Under the pieces are notes generated by a model. The model saw only the letters and a list, made by a program, of their open reading frames with translations. It ran no database searches and had not been told where the DNA came from. A stretch of DNA of 64,000 bases from Bathynomus jamesi (taxonomy: Eukaryota; Arthropoda; Malacostraca; Isopoda; Cirolanidae), in assembly GCA_023014485.1 (NCBI GenBank), contig JAJOZX010002577.1, positions 134,501-198,500 on the forward strand. The letters are read 5' to 3'. The translations under genes were made by a program, and so were the position numbers. Shown one piece after another: positions 1 through 8,723 of the stretch; the stretch's first letter is position 1, and every line of letters begins with the position of its first letter.

Positions 1-682
1 CTTAGTTTGTTATTACTGGTAGACAAGTCTTAGGTTTAAAAAATGGCCTCCACATCTTTAGTGACAATTCTGTAACATTCTTTTGCTGTTCTAGAACCTT
101 TCGAAATCAGTTCTTCTCATTTTCTTATCAGTAAATAATGCCTAAATACATCAGTCATTGAAGGTGGAAATTCTGCAGGGTGCCAGTGACCAAATGTTGA
201 ATTGTGCATTTTGCTTCTTGTCGCCATGATTTCACTTATTTAGGCCTAGTAGCATTAATAACAAGAAACTAATTGTTAAATTCTAGCAATTGGATCATTC
301 AATCTGAATTTAATATAACTCATTCAGAATTAAATCATAACTCATTCAATCATAAACAAATCTGAAATTAAACAAAAAAAAAAAGTGACAATTTATATAA
401 TTTATCTAATCTATGTAATCTATTCAATCTATCTAAAACTCTATCTAATTAATCTAATCTACTTAATATAATGCATGATTGTCACATTTGGGGTTTATAT
501 ATGGGGGGGATGCTATGGAAGGAGTAAGGGAGGTCGCATATACTAATTTTTTTTGCAAGATGTTGAGATCATTATTTCCAACTACGTGCATACTGTGGAA
601 TTGGAGAAACTCGACTTTTTATATGTTTCGACCCCCCCCCCCCCCCCCTAGTGTGTGTATATATAGTATATACAAAAACAAC
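1..682. other. AT-rich flank, no gene seen
   Basis: No coding exon, RNA gene or inverted repeat is visible. It has a run of 17 C at 632-648 and TA-rich stretches. The last bases, AACAAC at 677-682, match AACAAC at 7751-7756 just after the right LTR and are probably the target-site duplication of the BEL/Pao element. Confidence 0.5.
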
Positions 683-1472
683 TGTGAAAAAACTATATAG
701 GGCTATGGGTTGATTGCCTGTGCCCTCATCCGTTGGAAATTTCCAACAGACGTCAGTGGAGGGTTACCGACAAAAGCCCTATGCTTTTTCGTTAGAGAGT
801 TATGAATATGTAGGTGTTTAAAGGACCTTTTTATATTTAAGTGATTACGGTAATTCTAGCGTCGGGATTTGCGCGACGTACAGTATACTAGAATGAAAAT
901 AATTTGCCTCACCTTATTTTTGTTGGGTCTTTGTTTGCTTCGATGTAGGGCGTTACGATCATCTTCGGTGTAGGGCCGCCACGATCGAGTTTCGCGACGA
1001 ATTTACTTAAGGTAATTAATATAGGCAGTCACTATATAAACCCCTGAAGGAATAGGCCTATCCTTTTTTAGTCATTAGGTTTTAAATTATAAGGAATTCA
1101 CTCAGAACTAGAGGGAAAACTTTATACGTCTTCCCTTTTAAAGCTCGCTGTAACATAAACAGCCCTGAGAGCCGTTCCTTGGTTCTGGTGTATTATTTGC
1201 CGAACTAGCAAAATTTTGTTGTTTGTTGTGTCTACTTCTTTTGGTAGACTAAATAATAAATTGGGTTTTCTTGTTGCTATGTGGGCTGATTCATACATAC
1301 AGGTTCTTTGTACGTATGGCAATTCAATTATTTCATTCCCAATAGGCTTTGTCGCCAATCCCGAGGCAATTTTGTATAGATATTTAATTCAATTAATTAA
1401 TAATTTATATTTAATTATGAAATAAATGTACCACATATGATACCATGTTGTGAGCGCGTATAGTTTTTCCAT
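683..1472 (-). repeat. 3' LTR of BEL/Pao element
   Basis: Nearly identical to 6956-7750. It is the downstream LTR because pol reads on the minus strand. Small open frames inside it have no coding character. The boundary may be one base either side, depending on whether the target duplication is AACAAC or ACAAC. Confidence 0.88.
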
Positions 1473-1747
1473 ATACTGGGGGGGGCCGGAGAAAAATTTG
1501 TATGTTATAGATCAAAATTTTTTGATAAACTGTGTTTTAAACCATGTGAAATGGATTGAAAAGAATGAAGTAGAAATTTAGGAAGAGAGGTTACTCAAGA
1601 CCTATTCAAATAGGAAAGTTCAAGAGGCCAACTTCTCAAGTTTAGTTAAAGTTATGTCAATCAGTTTGACTCCCTTTAGGTATAGGAAATTTATGGGATT
1701 AAAGTAAAGTTATTAAGCATTTTAACTTTGCTCAGTTTGTGTAAGTT

Positions 1748-2929
1748 TTATAAGTCACCAGTCTTAATTTTTTCTTGTAAAAGTTTTCTGGCTTTCAAAG
1801 CAGTCTTTCTTTGAGGCCTGTCTGGTTTAGTCTGAGTTACATCAGGCACATTGAGAGATTCCTCCCCAATAGTATCCTGATCCATCCTTTGGGGTAATGG
1901 TTCTAATTTAGCCCCACACTCCAAAGGATATAGTAATGTGATATCTCTGGTGGTCTCACCAGTTGCTGTTTTCAGTTTTACAACCCTGGTAACTTCGTCT
2001 TCACCAGTTTTGAGTTCCAAGACTTTTCCCATTGACCAATGTTGTCTTGGTGTCTTGTCATGTATCAACACAATGTCCCCAATTTTGACTGAATCATTCC
2101 AACTTTGTTTTGTTAATTGTTTATGTCTTTCTCTAAGACTTGTTAAGTATTCTTCTCTCCATTTTGTTATAAATTGAGTCTTGATTTGTGTCAAATGTTG
2201 GTATTTTGTGTTGAGTTCTTTGTGTCCTATTTCCCAATCTGGATCCTCTGTACTGTTATGTTCAGATTCTGGTAACTTGTTTACTGTTTCTCCCTTAATT
2301 AGGTGGTTTGGTGTGAGAGGTTCTGGCTCATTAATACCATCTCCCACATAAGTTAATGGTCTGTTGTTGACAACATTTTCAATTTCTGACAGAATAGTCA
2401 TGAGTTCAAAAAGTTGTAAATGTTTTGTCCCAATAGTCTTTTTAAGGCAGTTCTTTACAGTTTGTATGTTTCTTTCCCAAATTGAACCATACCATGGTGT
2501 ATTAACAGGAATGTACTTCCAGGTTATGTTGTGTTTGGTTAAATGAGTTTGTACTGTTTCACTGTCACAAATCTGATGAATAATTCTTTCACCAGATTTG
2601 AAGTATGTGGCATTGTCTGACCATATAGTTTTGGGTACAGAATTGTGTGCACAAAATCGTCTGAAAGCAGCAATAAAAGCTTCTGCTGTCAGATCTTCTA
2701 CTATGTCTAGACATATGGCACGTGTGGCAGCACAGGTGAAGAGTACAATGTACACTTTGTATTCCTTTGTTTCAGTTCTACCCTTTGGTAGCCAGTAAGT
2801 TTTTCTCAGCTCTGTCAGGGTTTGTGGGACTCCCATGTGGTGTATTTTGTTGTGGGTATCCCTGATGATGAGTTTTGTGAAGTGATTTCTCCTTGGAAGA
2901 AGAATTGGGTGCTTAGAGTTGTAAGTCAA
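1748..2929 (-). pseudogene. BEL/Pao integrase and pol C-terminus, internally deleted
   Basis: An open frame of 393 codons with a Pao-type integrase. The H-H half of the zinc domain is present at the N-terminus (about residues 18-31, DTHNKIHHMG). The C-C half is missing, because the chain passes from YWLPKGR straight to the catalytic core. The core shows the DDE triad: D in CLDIVED (about residue 75), D in WSDNATYF (about 104) and E in GSIWERN (about 152). It is followed by the Pao-family LTPNHL motif and a basic C-terminal domain. Integrase joins retrotransposon cDNA to host DNA in the nucleus. The lost zinc half makes this copy probably inactive. It is separated from the upstream pol segment by a stop and short gap. 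Confidence 0.85.
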
Positions 2930-2953
2930 AGTTGACTTGTTAAGCCTTCCTTT

Positions 2954-3616
2954 TCACCTTATCAGACCCTCTGTATCCAGGTACAGATTTAGATCCATGA
3001 CAAGTGAAGGAATACCTTTGTTTAATGTGCTACTGGACCCAAGATACTTCAACTCCTTGTCAAATTCTGAAGCTTGTATCTGTTTGAGCCAGTATTGAGT
3101 TGCAGTTTCTGTTAAGTTAGAAAAGGCTTTCTGAGGACAGTGTTTGAGAAGGTAGCTATTGACAAACTTGCAGCAATAGACTGTAATTCTCAAGAGTTTG
3201 TTGAGGTCTGAATAAAGGTGATAGTCAAATATAGGTTTGTCCTCAGTGATCTTTTCAGTTGTTGTAGAGTTGAGTGTGAGGTTAACTACTTTGGCTGGCC
3301 AAAGATCCTCACATGTTAGCCATTCGGGCCCTTCATACCAGATTTTATTTGTTTTCAACAGCTTGTAAGAGAGCCCTCTTGTCAAAAAGTCTGCAGGATT
3401 CTCTTTTGTTTTTATGTACCTAAATTTGATACCAAGGTTTGTGTTTGCAGTTTTGATTTCTGTTAGTCTGTTTTTCACAAATATATTTTTGCAAGAAGTT
3501 GTATCTGTGTTGGTCACCCATGTTAGACAAATTTGACTGTCTGTCCATAAGTAAATGTTTGTTATGTCAACTTCTTTATACACTTGTGAAAGAAAGTCTG
3601 CTGTTTTAACTCCCAA
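2954..3616 (-). pseudogene. BEL/Pao RNase H and linker segment of pol
   Basis: A 220-codon fragment. LWTDSQICLTWV (about residues 22-33) and FVKNRLTEI followed by ENPADFLTRGL (about 71-81) are typical of the Pao RNase H and its link to integrase. RNase H degrades the RNA strand of the RNA:DNA hybrid during reverse transcription. The frame is separated from 3625-4203 upstream and 1748-2929 downstream by frameshifts or stops, so the polyprotein is broken at least twice. Confidence 0.8.
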
Positions 3617-3624
3617 TGAGACAG

Positions 3625-4203
3625 CTAATCATTCAAGTTGTGGTACAGTTTTTTTTGGTTTAAGGGTGCCACTTTTGCCTTTGAATAAACCAAGTTACTT
3701 TCATTTTCACTTGTTAAATAGGCATAACACCCGTAAGCTTGTGTGCTGGCTTCTGTAAAAATGTGTAGTGTTTGCGATTTCAATCTGTAGCCAGCACATC
3801 TTGGTACGTAGATGTCTTGAACTTTGTTCAAGTCTGTGGCTAATTTTTTCCAATGAAGTTGGTCTTCCACTGAAAGTGGTTCATCCCAATCAATTTTCTT
3901 TTTCCATAAGTCTTGCAAAGGGGTTTTGGATCTTATGGTTGCTGGTAAATATAATCCAATGGTGTCGAAAATTTTGGATGATTCTGAAAGCACTTGTCTT
4001 TTTGTATCAGCATTTGGATTTAAGTTATAACTCTTTGTGCAAAGAGTGTCATCGTGTTCAGAATTCTGTTTTAAAAACCAAAGCATTCCAAGTGTTTTCG
4101 TGTAATTGTTTGGTTCGATGTTCCCATTGTTGTCTTTTGTTATTTGTTCATTTAATTTAGGAGAATTAGAAAGAGTTTGTACTGTATTCAAACCTCCTAC
4201 CAC
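3625..4203 (-). pseudogene. BEL/Pao RT connection / Pao domain fragment
   Basis: A 192-codon fragment with the Pao-family order: KTLGMLW near residue 37, then SSKIFDTIGLYLPATIRSK (the region after the RT thumb), PRCAGY and the start of RNase H (IFTEAS, where the first acidic residue of the usual F-D-S is not conserved). The catalytic RT palm with its YxDD motif should lie upstream, beyond 4203, but there the sequence turns into minisatellite. This copy therefore lacks a reverse-transcriptase active site. Confidence 0.8.
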
Positions 4204-4303
4204 TTCAGACTAGTCAATACCCGTAGTTTTAGTGGAGTAAATTTACTCCTCCACAGGTAGATCTGGAGGGCTTGGGGCTTTGAATCCTGTACTGTTTTTG
4301 TGT

Positions 4304-4890
4304 TGTTTGGCCTATGGCCAAGGGAGGCCACAAGACCCTTTTTGTTTGGTCTCTGGCCAAAGGAGGCCACAAAACCCCTGTAGTTTGGGCTGTGGCCAAG
4401 GGAGGCCACAAGACCCCTGTAGTTTGGGCTGTGGCCAAGGGAGGCCACAAAACCCCTGTAGTTTGGGCTGTGGCCACGGGAGGCCACAAGACCCCTGTAG
4501 TTTGGGCTGTGGCCACGGGAGGCCACAAGACCCCTGTAGTTTGGGCTGTGGCCAAAGGACCCCTGTAGTTTGGGCTGTGGCCAAAAGACCCCTGTAGTTT
4601 GGGCTGTGGCCAAAAGACCCCTGTAGTTTGGGCTGTGGCCAAAAGACCCCTGTAGTTTGGGCTGTGGCCACGGGAGGCCACAAGACCCCTGTAGTTTGGG
4701 CTGTGGCCAAAAGACCCCTGTAGTTTGGGCTGTGGCCACGGGAGGCCACAAGACCCCTGTAGTTTGGGCTGTGGCCAAAAGACCCCTGTAGTTTGGGCTG
4801 TGGCCACGGGAGGCCACAAGACCCCTGTAGTTTGGGCTGTGGCCAAAAGACCCCTGTAGTTTGGGCTGTGGCCAAGGGAGGTTTGGGTTG
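4304..4890. repeat. Minisatellite array 1 (39- and 29-bp units)
   Basis: About fifteen tandem copies of a unit containing TTTGGGCTGTGGCC and CCCCTGTAG. Two length forms alternate: 39 bp with an extra GGGAGGCCAC segment, and 29 bp without it. All three minus-strand frames stay free of stops across the array (open frames of 226-280 codons), giving low-complexity peptides. The array sits inside the BEL/Pao element, immediately upstream of the surviving pol. I treat the frames as a by-product of composition, not as genes. Confidence 0.9.
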
Positions 4891-5300
4891 TAGCCAAGGG
4901 AGGCCACAAAGCCCTTTTGTTGGGCTATGGCCAAGGTAGGCCATCAACCCGTTTGATGAATTTGTTGGGCTATGGCCAAGGTAGGCCATCAGCCCTTTTG
5001 ATGAATTTGTTGGGCTATGGCCAAAGGTAGGCCAAGGCCCTTTGATGATTTGTTGGGCTATGGCCAAGGGTAGGCCATCAGCCGTTTGATGAATTTGTTG
5101 GGCTATGGCCTGGTAGGCCAAGGCCCTTTGATGAATTTGTTGGGCTATGGCCAAGGTAGGCCATCAGCCCTTAGATGAATTGTTGGGCTATGGCCAAAGG
5201 TAGGCCAAGGCCCTTTGATGTTTGTTGGGCTATGGCCAAGGGTAGGCCATCAGCCATTTAATGAATTTGTTGGGCTATGGCCAAGGGTAGGCTCAACCCT
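4891..5300. repeat. Minisatellite array 2 (about 45-55-bp units)
   Basis: Eight or so degenerate copies of a unit with TTTGTTGGGCTATGGCCAAG, GGTAGGCCATCAGCCC and TTTGATGAA. The GGGCTATGGCCAAGG core is clearly related to the GGGCTGTGGCCAAGG core of array 1, so the two arrays share an origin. Spacing varies by a few bases from copy to copy. Confidence 0.85.
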
Positions 5301-5302
5301 TT

Positions 5303-5458
5303 GGAGTAGAGTAGTTTGTTTGTACGTGTCACTGTCTAACCATATAATTTTTGGCACAAAATTATGTGCACAGAATCAGAGCGCAGCAATAAAAGCTTTT
5401 ACTCTCCGATCCTTGGTTATGTTTAGACAGGTTTTTGTGTTTCAGACACATGAAAGAG

Positions 5459-5503
<45 letters not shown>

Positions 5504-5730
5504 TCATTCCTCCGAATCCAGTTGGTCTTCAAAACTTGGATTCACCACTCCAATGAAATTAATACCCGTAGTTATGAATGAGTAAATGTTGTATGTCCTA
5601 CAGGTAGGTCTGGAAGGTTTGGGGTTTTGAAGGAATCCAATCTGTTTGCAAGGAATGTATGTGTCTGTTAATGAAATCTGTTGTGTTTCTTCTTTTAAAA
5701 GAAGAATTGGATGTTTGAAGTCGTATGTAT
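5303..5730 (-). repeat. Second, degenerate copy of pol fragments with (GT)n
   Basis: Part of this stretch (about 5316-5440) resembles the integrase DNA at about 2600-2720: TGTCTAACCATATA..TTTGG, AATTATGTGCACA and GCAATAAAAGCTTTTACT are shared in order. Another part (about 5555-5640) resembles 4205-4297 (AATACCCGTAGTT, ACAGGTAG-TCTGGA). A pure (GT)n tract lies at 5459-5502. Array 1 and array 2 are thus bracketed by two diverged copies of the same pol material. Confidence 0.65.
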
Positions 5731-5877
5731 ATATTTATATACTGTACCGTACGTATGTGTGTAAATGTGTATTTTGTTATAGGGTTTTATTTTGGGGTTT
5801 TGGGTTAGGTTAACCAATTTGGCTGAGTAAAGACCCTCAAACATTGCATTTGAGACCCTTATATCAAGCCTTGTCTG

Positions 5878-6245
5878 TAATAGGTTGTGCCTATATGTCA
5901 AATAGGACTTGAAATAGGTTGGGCCTATATGTCAAATAGGACTTGGAATAGGTTGGGCCTATATGTCAAATAGGACTTGGGAATAGGTTGGGCCTATATG
6001 TCAAATAGGACTTGGGAATAGGTTGGGCCTATATGTCAAATAGGACTTGGTATGCCTATATGTCAAATAGGACTTCGGAATAGGTTGGGCCTATATGTCA
6101 AATAGGACTTGGTATGCCTATATGTCAAATAGGACTTCGAATAGGTTGGGCCTATATGTCAAATAGGACTTGGTATGCCTATATGTCAAATAGGACTTCG
6201 GAATAGGTTGGGCCTATATCAAATAGGACTTGGAATAGGTTGGAA
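5878..6245. repeat. Minisatellite array 3 (about 34-bp units)
   Basis: About ten tandem copies of a unit built from AATAGGTTGGGCCTATATG and TCAAATAGGACTTGG. Shorter copies lack the first AATAGGTTGG part and begin TATGCCTATATG. It lies in what should be the gag region of the BEL/Pao element. Confidence 0.9.
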
Positions 6246-6317
6246 TAGGGTCACGAATAGGTGTTAGGTGGGTGTAGGTTTGAATTCGTGCAATTGCTTT
6301 AGGTCTTTGTGATGTTA

Positions 6318-6430
6318 CAGTTCGAGTCGAATTTTGTGATGTTACAGGTTTGAGTCGAATTTTGTGATGTTACAGGTCTGAGTCGAATTTTGTGATGTTA
6401 CAGGTCTGAGTCGAATTTTGTGATGTTAAT
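6318..6430. repeat. Minisatellite array 4 (28-bp units)
   Basis: Four to five tandem copies of TGAGTCGAATTTTGTGATGT followed by TACAGGTC, very homogeneous. Downstream to 6955 the leader is rich in imperfect TAGGCCTA and GGCCTATT motifs but has no clear period. Confidence 0.88.
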
Positions 6431-6937
6431 GAGTAAGTTAAATTGCTGAAATAAATTTTATAACCTACACCACAGGTTCAATTATAAATTTAGTGTTTTT
6501 AATTAGGATAGGCCTTGAGTGTAAAGAGTAAGGCCTACTTTAAGAGGTAGGCCTATTATGTAAGGTAAAGTTAGATGGGCCTACTAAATAGGCCTATTTG
6601 TTGGGCCTACCAAGTAGGCTTATATTTGGGCCTATTATTTATAGGACCTCAAATGAGTTAAGCCTGTTAAATTAATAAGGCTTTGTTTTTAGTTTGAAGA
6701 GTAGGACCTATTAAATAGGTTTAATGTTGTGGGCCTATTATTTTTAGGACCTAAAATAAGTTATGCTTGTTAAATGAACAAGCCTTTGTTTTAGATTAGT
6801 GTAAAGGTAAAGGAATCGGTTCCCAGTTTTAGGCCACTATATGAAAAAACTATAGTGGGGTTATGGTTGAAATTAGGGTTAGGCCAATGAGGTAAGCCTA
6901 GCCACCGCGTGTCAGTGTAAATTGTAGAGGGGTTAGT

Positions 6938-6955
6938 TCCCCACACGGGCCACCA
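6938..6955 (-). other. Primer-binding site of BEL/Pao element
   Basis: On the minus strand the right (5') LTR ends TTTTTTCACA and is followed at once by TGGTGGCCCGTGTGGGG. It begins with TGG, the complement of the tRNA 3' CCA, at the expected position. I cannot identify the primer tRNA. Confidence 0.55.
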
Positions 6956-7750
6956 TGTGAAAAAACTATATAGGGCTATGGGTTGATTGCCTGTGCCCTC
7001 ATCCGTTGGAAATTTCCAACAGACGTCAGTGGAGGGTTACCGACAAAAGCCCTATGCTTTTTCGTTAGAGAGTTATGAATATGTAGGTGTTTAAAGGACC
7101 TTTTTATATTTAAGTGATTACGGTAATTCTAGCGTCGGGATTTGCGCGACGTACAGTATACTAGAATGAAAATAATTTGCCTCACCTTATTTTTGTTGGG
7201 TCTTTGTTTGCTTCGATGTAGGGCGTTACGATCATCTTCGGTGTAGGGCCGCCACGATCGAGTTTCGCGACGAATTTACTTAAGGTAATTAATATAGGCA
7301 GTCACTATATAAACCCCTGAAGGAATAGGCCTATCCTTTTTTAGTCATTAGGTTTTAAATTATAAGGAATTCACTCAGAACTAGAGGGAAAACTTTATAC
7401 GTCTTCCCTGTTTAAAGCATCGCTGTAACATAAACAGCCCTGAGAGCCGTTCCTTGGTTCTGGTGTATTATTTGCCGAACTAGCAAAATTTTTGTTGTTT
7501 GTTGTGTCTACTTCTTTTTGGTAGACTAAATAATAAATTGGGTTTTCTTGTTGCTATGTGAGGCTGATTCATACATACAGGTTCTTTGTACGTATGGCAA
7601 TTCAATTATTTCATTCCCAATAGGCTATGTCGCCAATCCCGAGGCAATTTTGTATAGATATTTAATTCAATTAATTAATAATTTATATTTAATTATGAAA
7701 TAAATGTACCACATATGATACCATGTTGTGAGTGCGTATAGTTTTTCCAT
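6956..7750 (-). repeat. 5' LTR of BEL/Pao element
   Basis: Nearly identical to 683-1472. I noticed fewer than about ten differences, mostly one-base indels, for example in homopolymers near 7409 and 7491, and a GAGTGCG/GAGCGCG change near the end. It is followed by AACAAC, matching the bases before the left LTR. Confidence 0.88.
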
Positions 7751-8723
7751 AACAACTTTGTCATCTAAGTATGTTTATTTCAGTCATATAAACTATTATT
7801 ATTATTATTTACAATAATATAATCAATCTCCTATCATCCAATCACAGAACAACATACAATTGATCCAATCAACTTGTCTGACAATTGAGGTCATAAGCTG
7901 GACCAGATGTCCTAGCATCCAGTTTCAACTGTATATGATTTGGGGTCGGGGATGGGGGGATCAATTAGCTGGGCAGTGAGAAGCTAGTTCTACAGTGGTA
8001 ATCAGAGGTACAGTGAACATGGGTGGTTTGTGCATTGCCACTCTTTTGTTTCTTGTTTATGCTCACTGCATTTTGATTTTGGCAGTATCTCTTAACTCTT
8101 ATCTGATACTAGTGGTAACATATCATTAATGGCTTCAGTGAGTGGCTAATGGAAGACGAAGCATGTGGTGTTGATGATGGAGTGGAAAATGGAGATAATT
8201 AGAAAAGTCAAGTGTGGTGTGTGCCTAAGGAGTAGGTCAGTCATGAATACAATCTTGGAAAGTCAGCTGTGGGTGATATTGTGTACAGCAAGGCTAATCT
8301 CTCTAAATTTTATGCTGCTACCCTAGTCTTCACAATCCATGAATGTGTGGAAGACACTTGAGTAAGCTAAAAGTGCAGCATTGATGAATATGGGGAATGT
8401 CAAATATTTATTGGGGGAAGTCCAAATCAGTTCCAGGCAGACCAGATGTTAGGCAATTTACTTTAGTACAGCATAATAAGTAAATTATGTAAATGAATTT
8501 AAAGATGTTCAGTAGAAGTTAGCCCTTTGATGCGTGAAGTACACATTTGTATAGTTGAAAACTAAACCATATTTATTTTTATTCAACCAAATGTAAAGGC
8601 ACAGTTTTTTACTGAATATCATAATTTATAATGTAGTTTGTCGTGTGTGTGTGTGTGTGTGAAAAAATTAGAGGTTTTTTGAAAGTTGGTGTGATTCCTT
8701 TGTAAATCATTTCTTCATTGCAG
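7751..8723. other. Non-coding flank or intron, nothing specific seen
   Basis: It has an ATT/TTA microsatellite near 7790-7812 and a short (GT)n near 8643. No coding exon, repeat arm or RNA gene could be supported. It may be intron of the gene whose exon starts at 8724. Confidence 0.4.

Larger units (their letters stand above)
683..7750 (-). mobile_element. BEL/Pao LTR retrotransposon, degenerate interior
   Basis: Two direct repeats of about 790 bp (683-1472 and 6956-7750) bound a 5.5-kb interior. The coding strand is minus, so the 5' LTR is the right one. On the minus strand the LTR opens TGGAAAAAC and closes in TTCACA, a canonical TG...CA pair. AACAAC flanks both outer sides. The interior holds broken Pao-type pol (about 4203 to 1748) and four minisatellite arrays in the region where gag, protease and the RT fingers should lie. 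No gag is recognisable, so the element is non-autonomous. The LTRs differ mainly by scattered single-base indels, which suggests recent insertion despite the decayed interior. Confidence 0.88.

Noticed and set aside
1122..1425. Short ORFs in the left LTR
   Set aside because: They lie within an LTR and are disrupted by indels in the other LTR copy.
4197..5154. Long minus-strand ORFs with repeat peptides as a real gene
   Set aside because: Three phases are open over the same tandem array. No codon preference or start signal distinguishes one frame.
4304..6430. CRISPR-like regular repeats
   Set aside because: Units are contiguous or vary only by internal deletion, with no unique spacers, and the DNA is eukaryotic. 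They are minisatellites.
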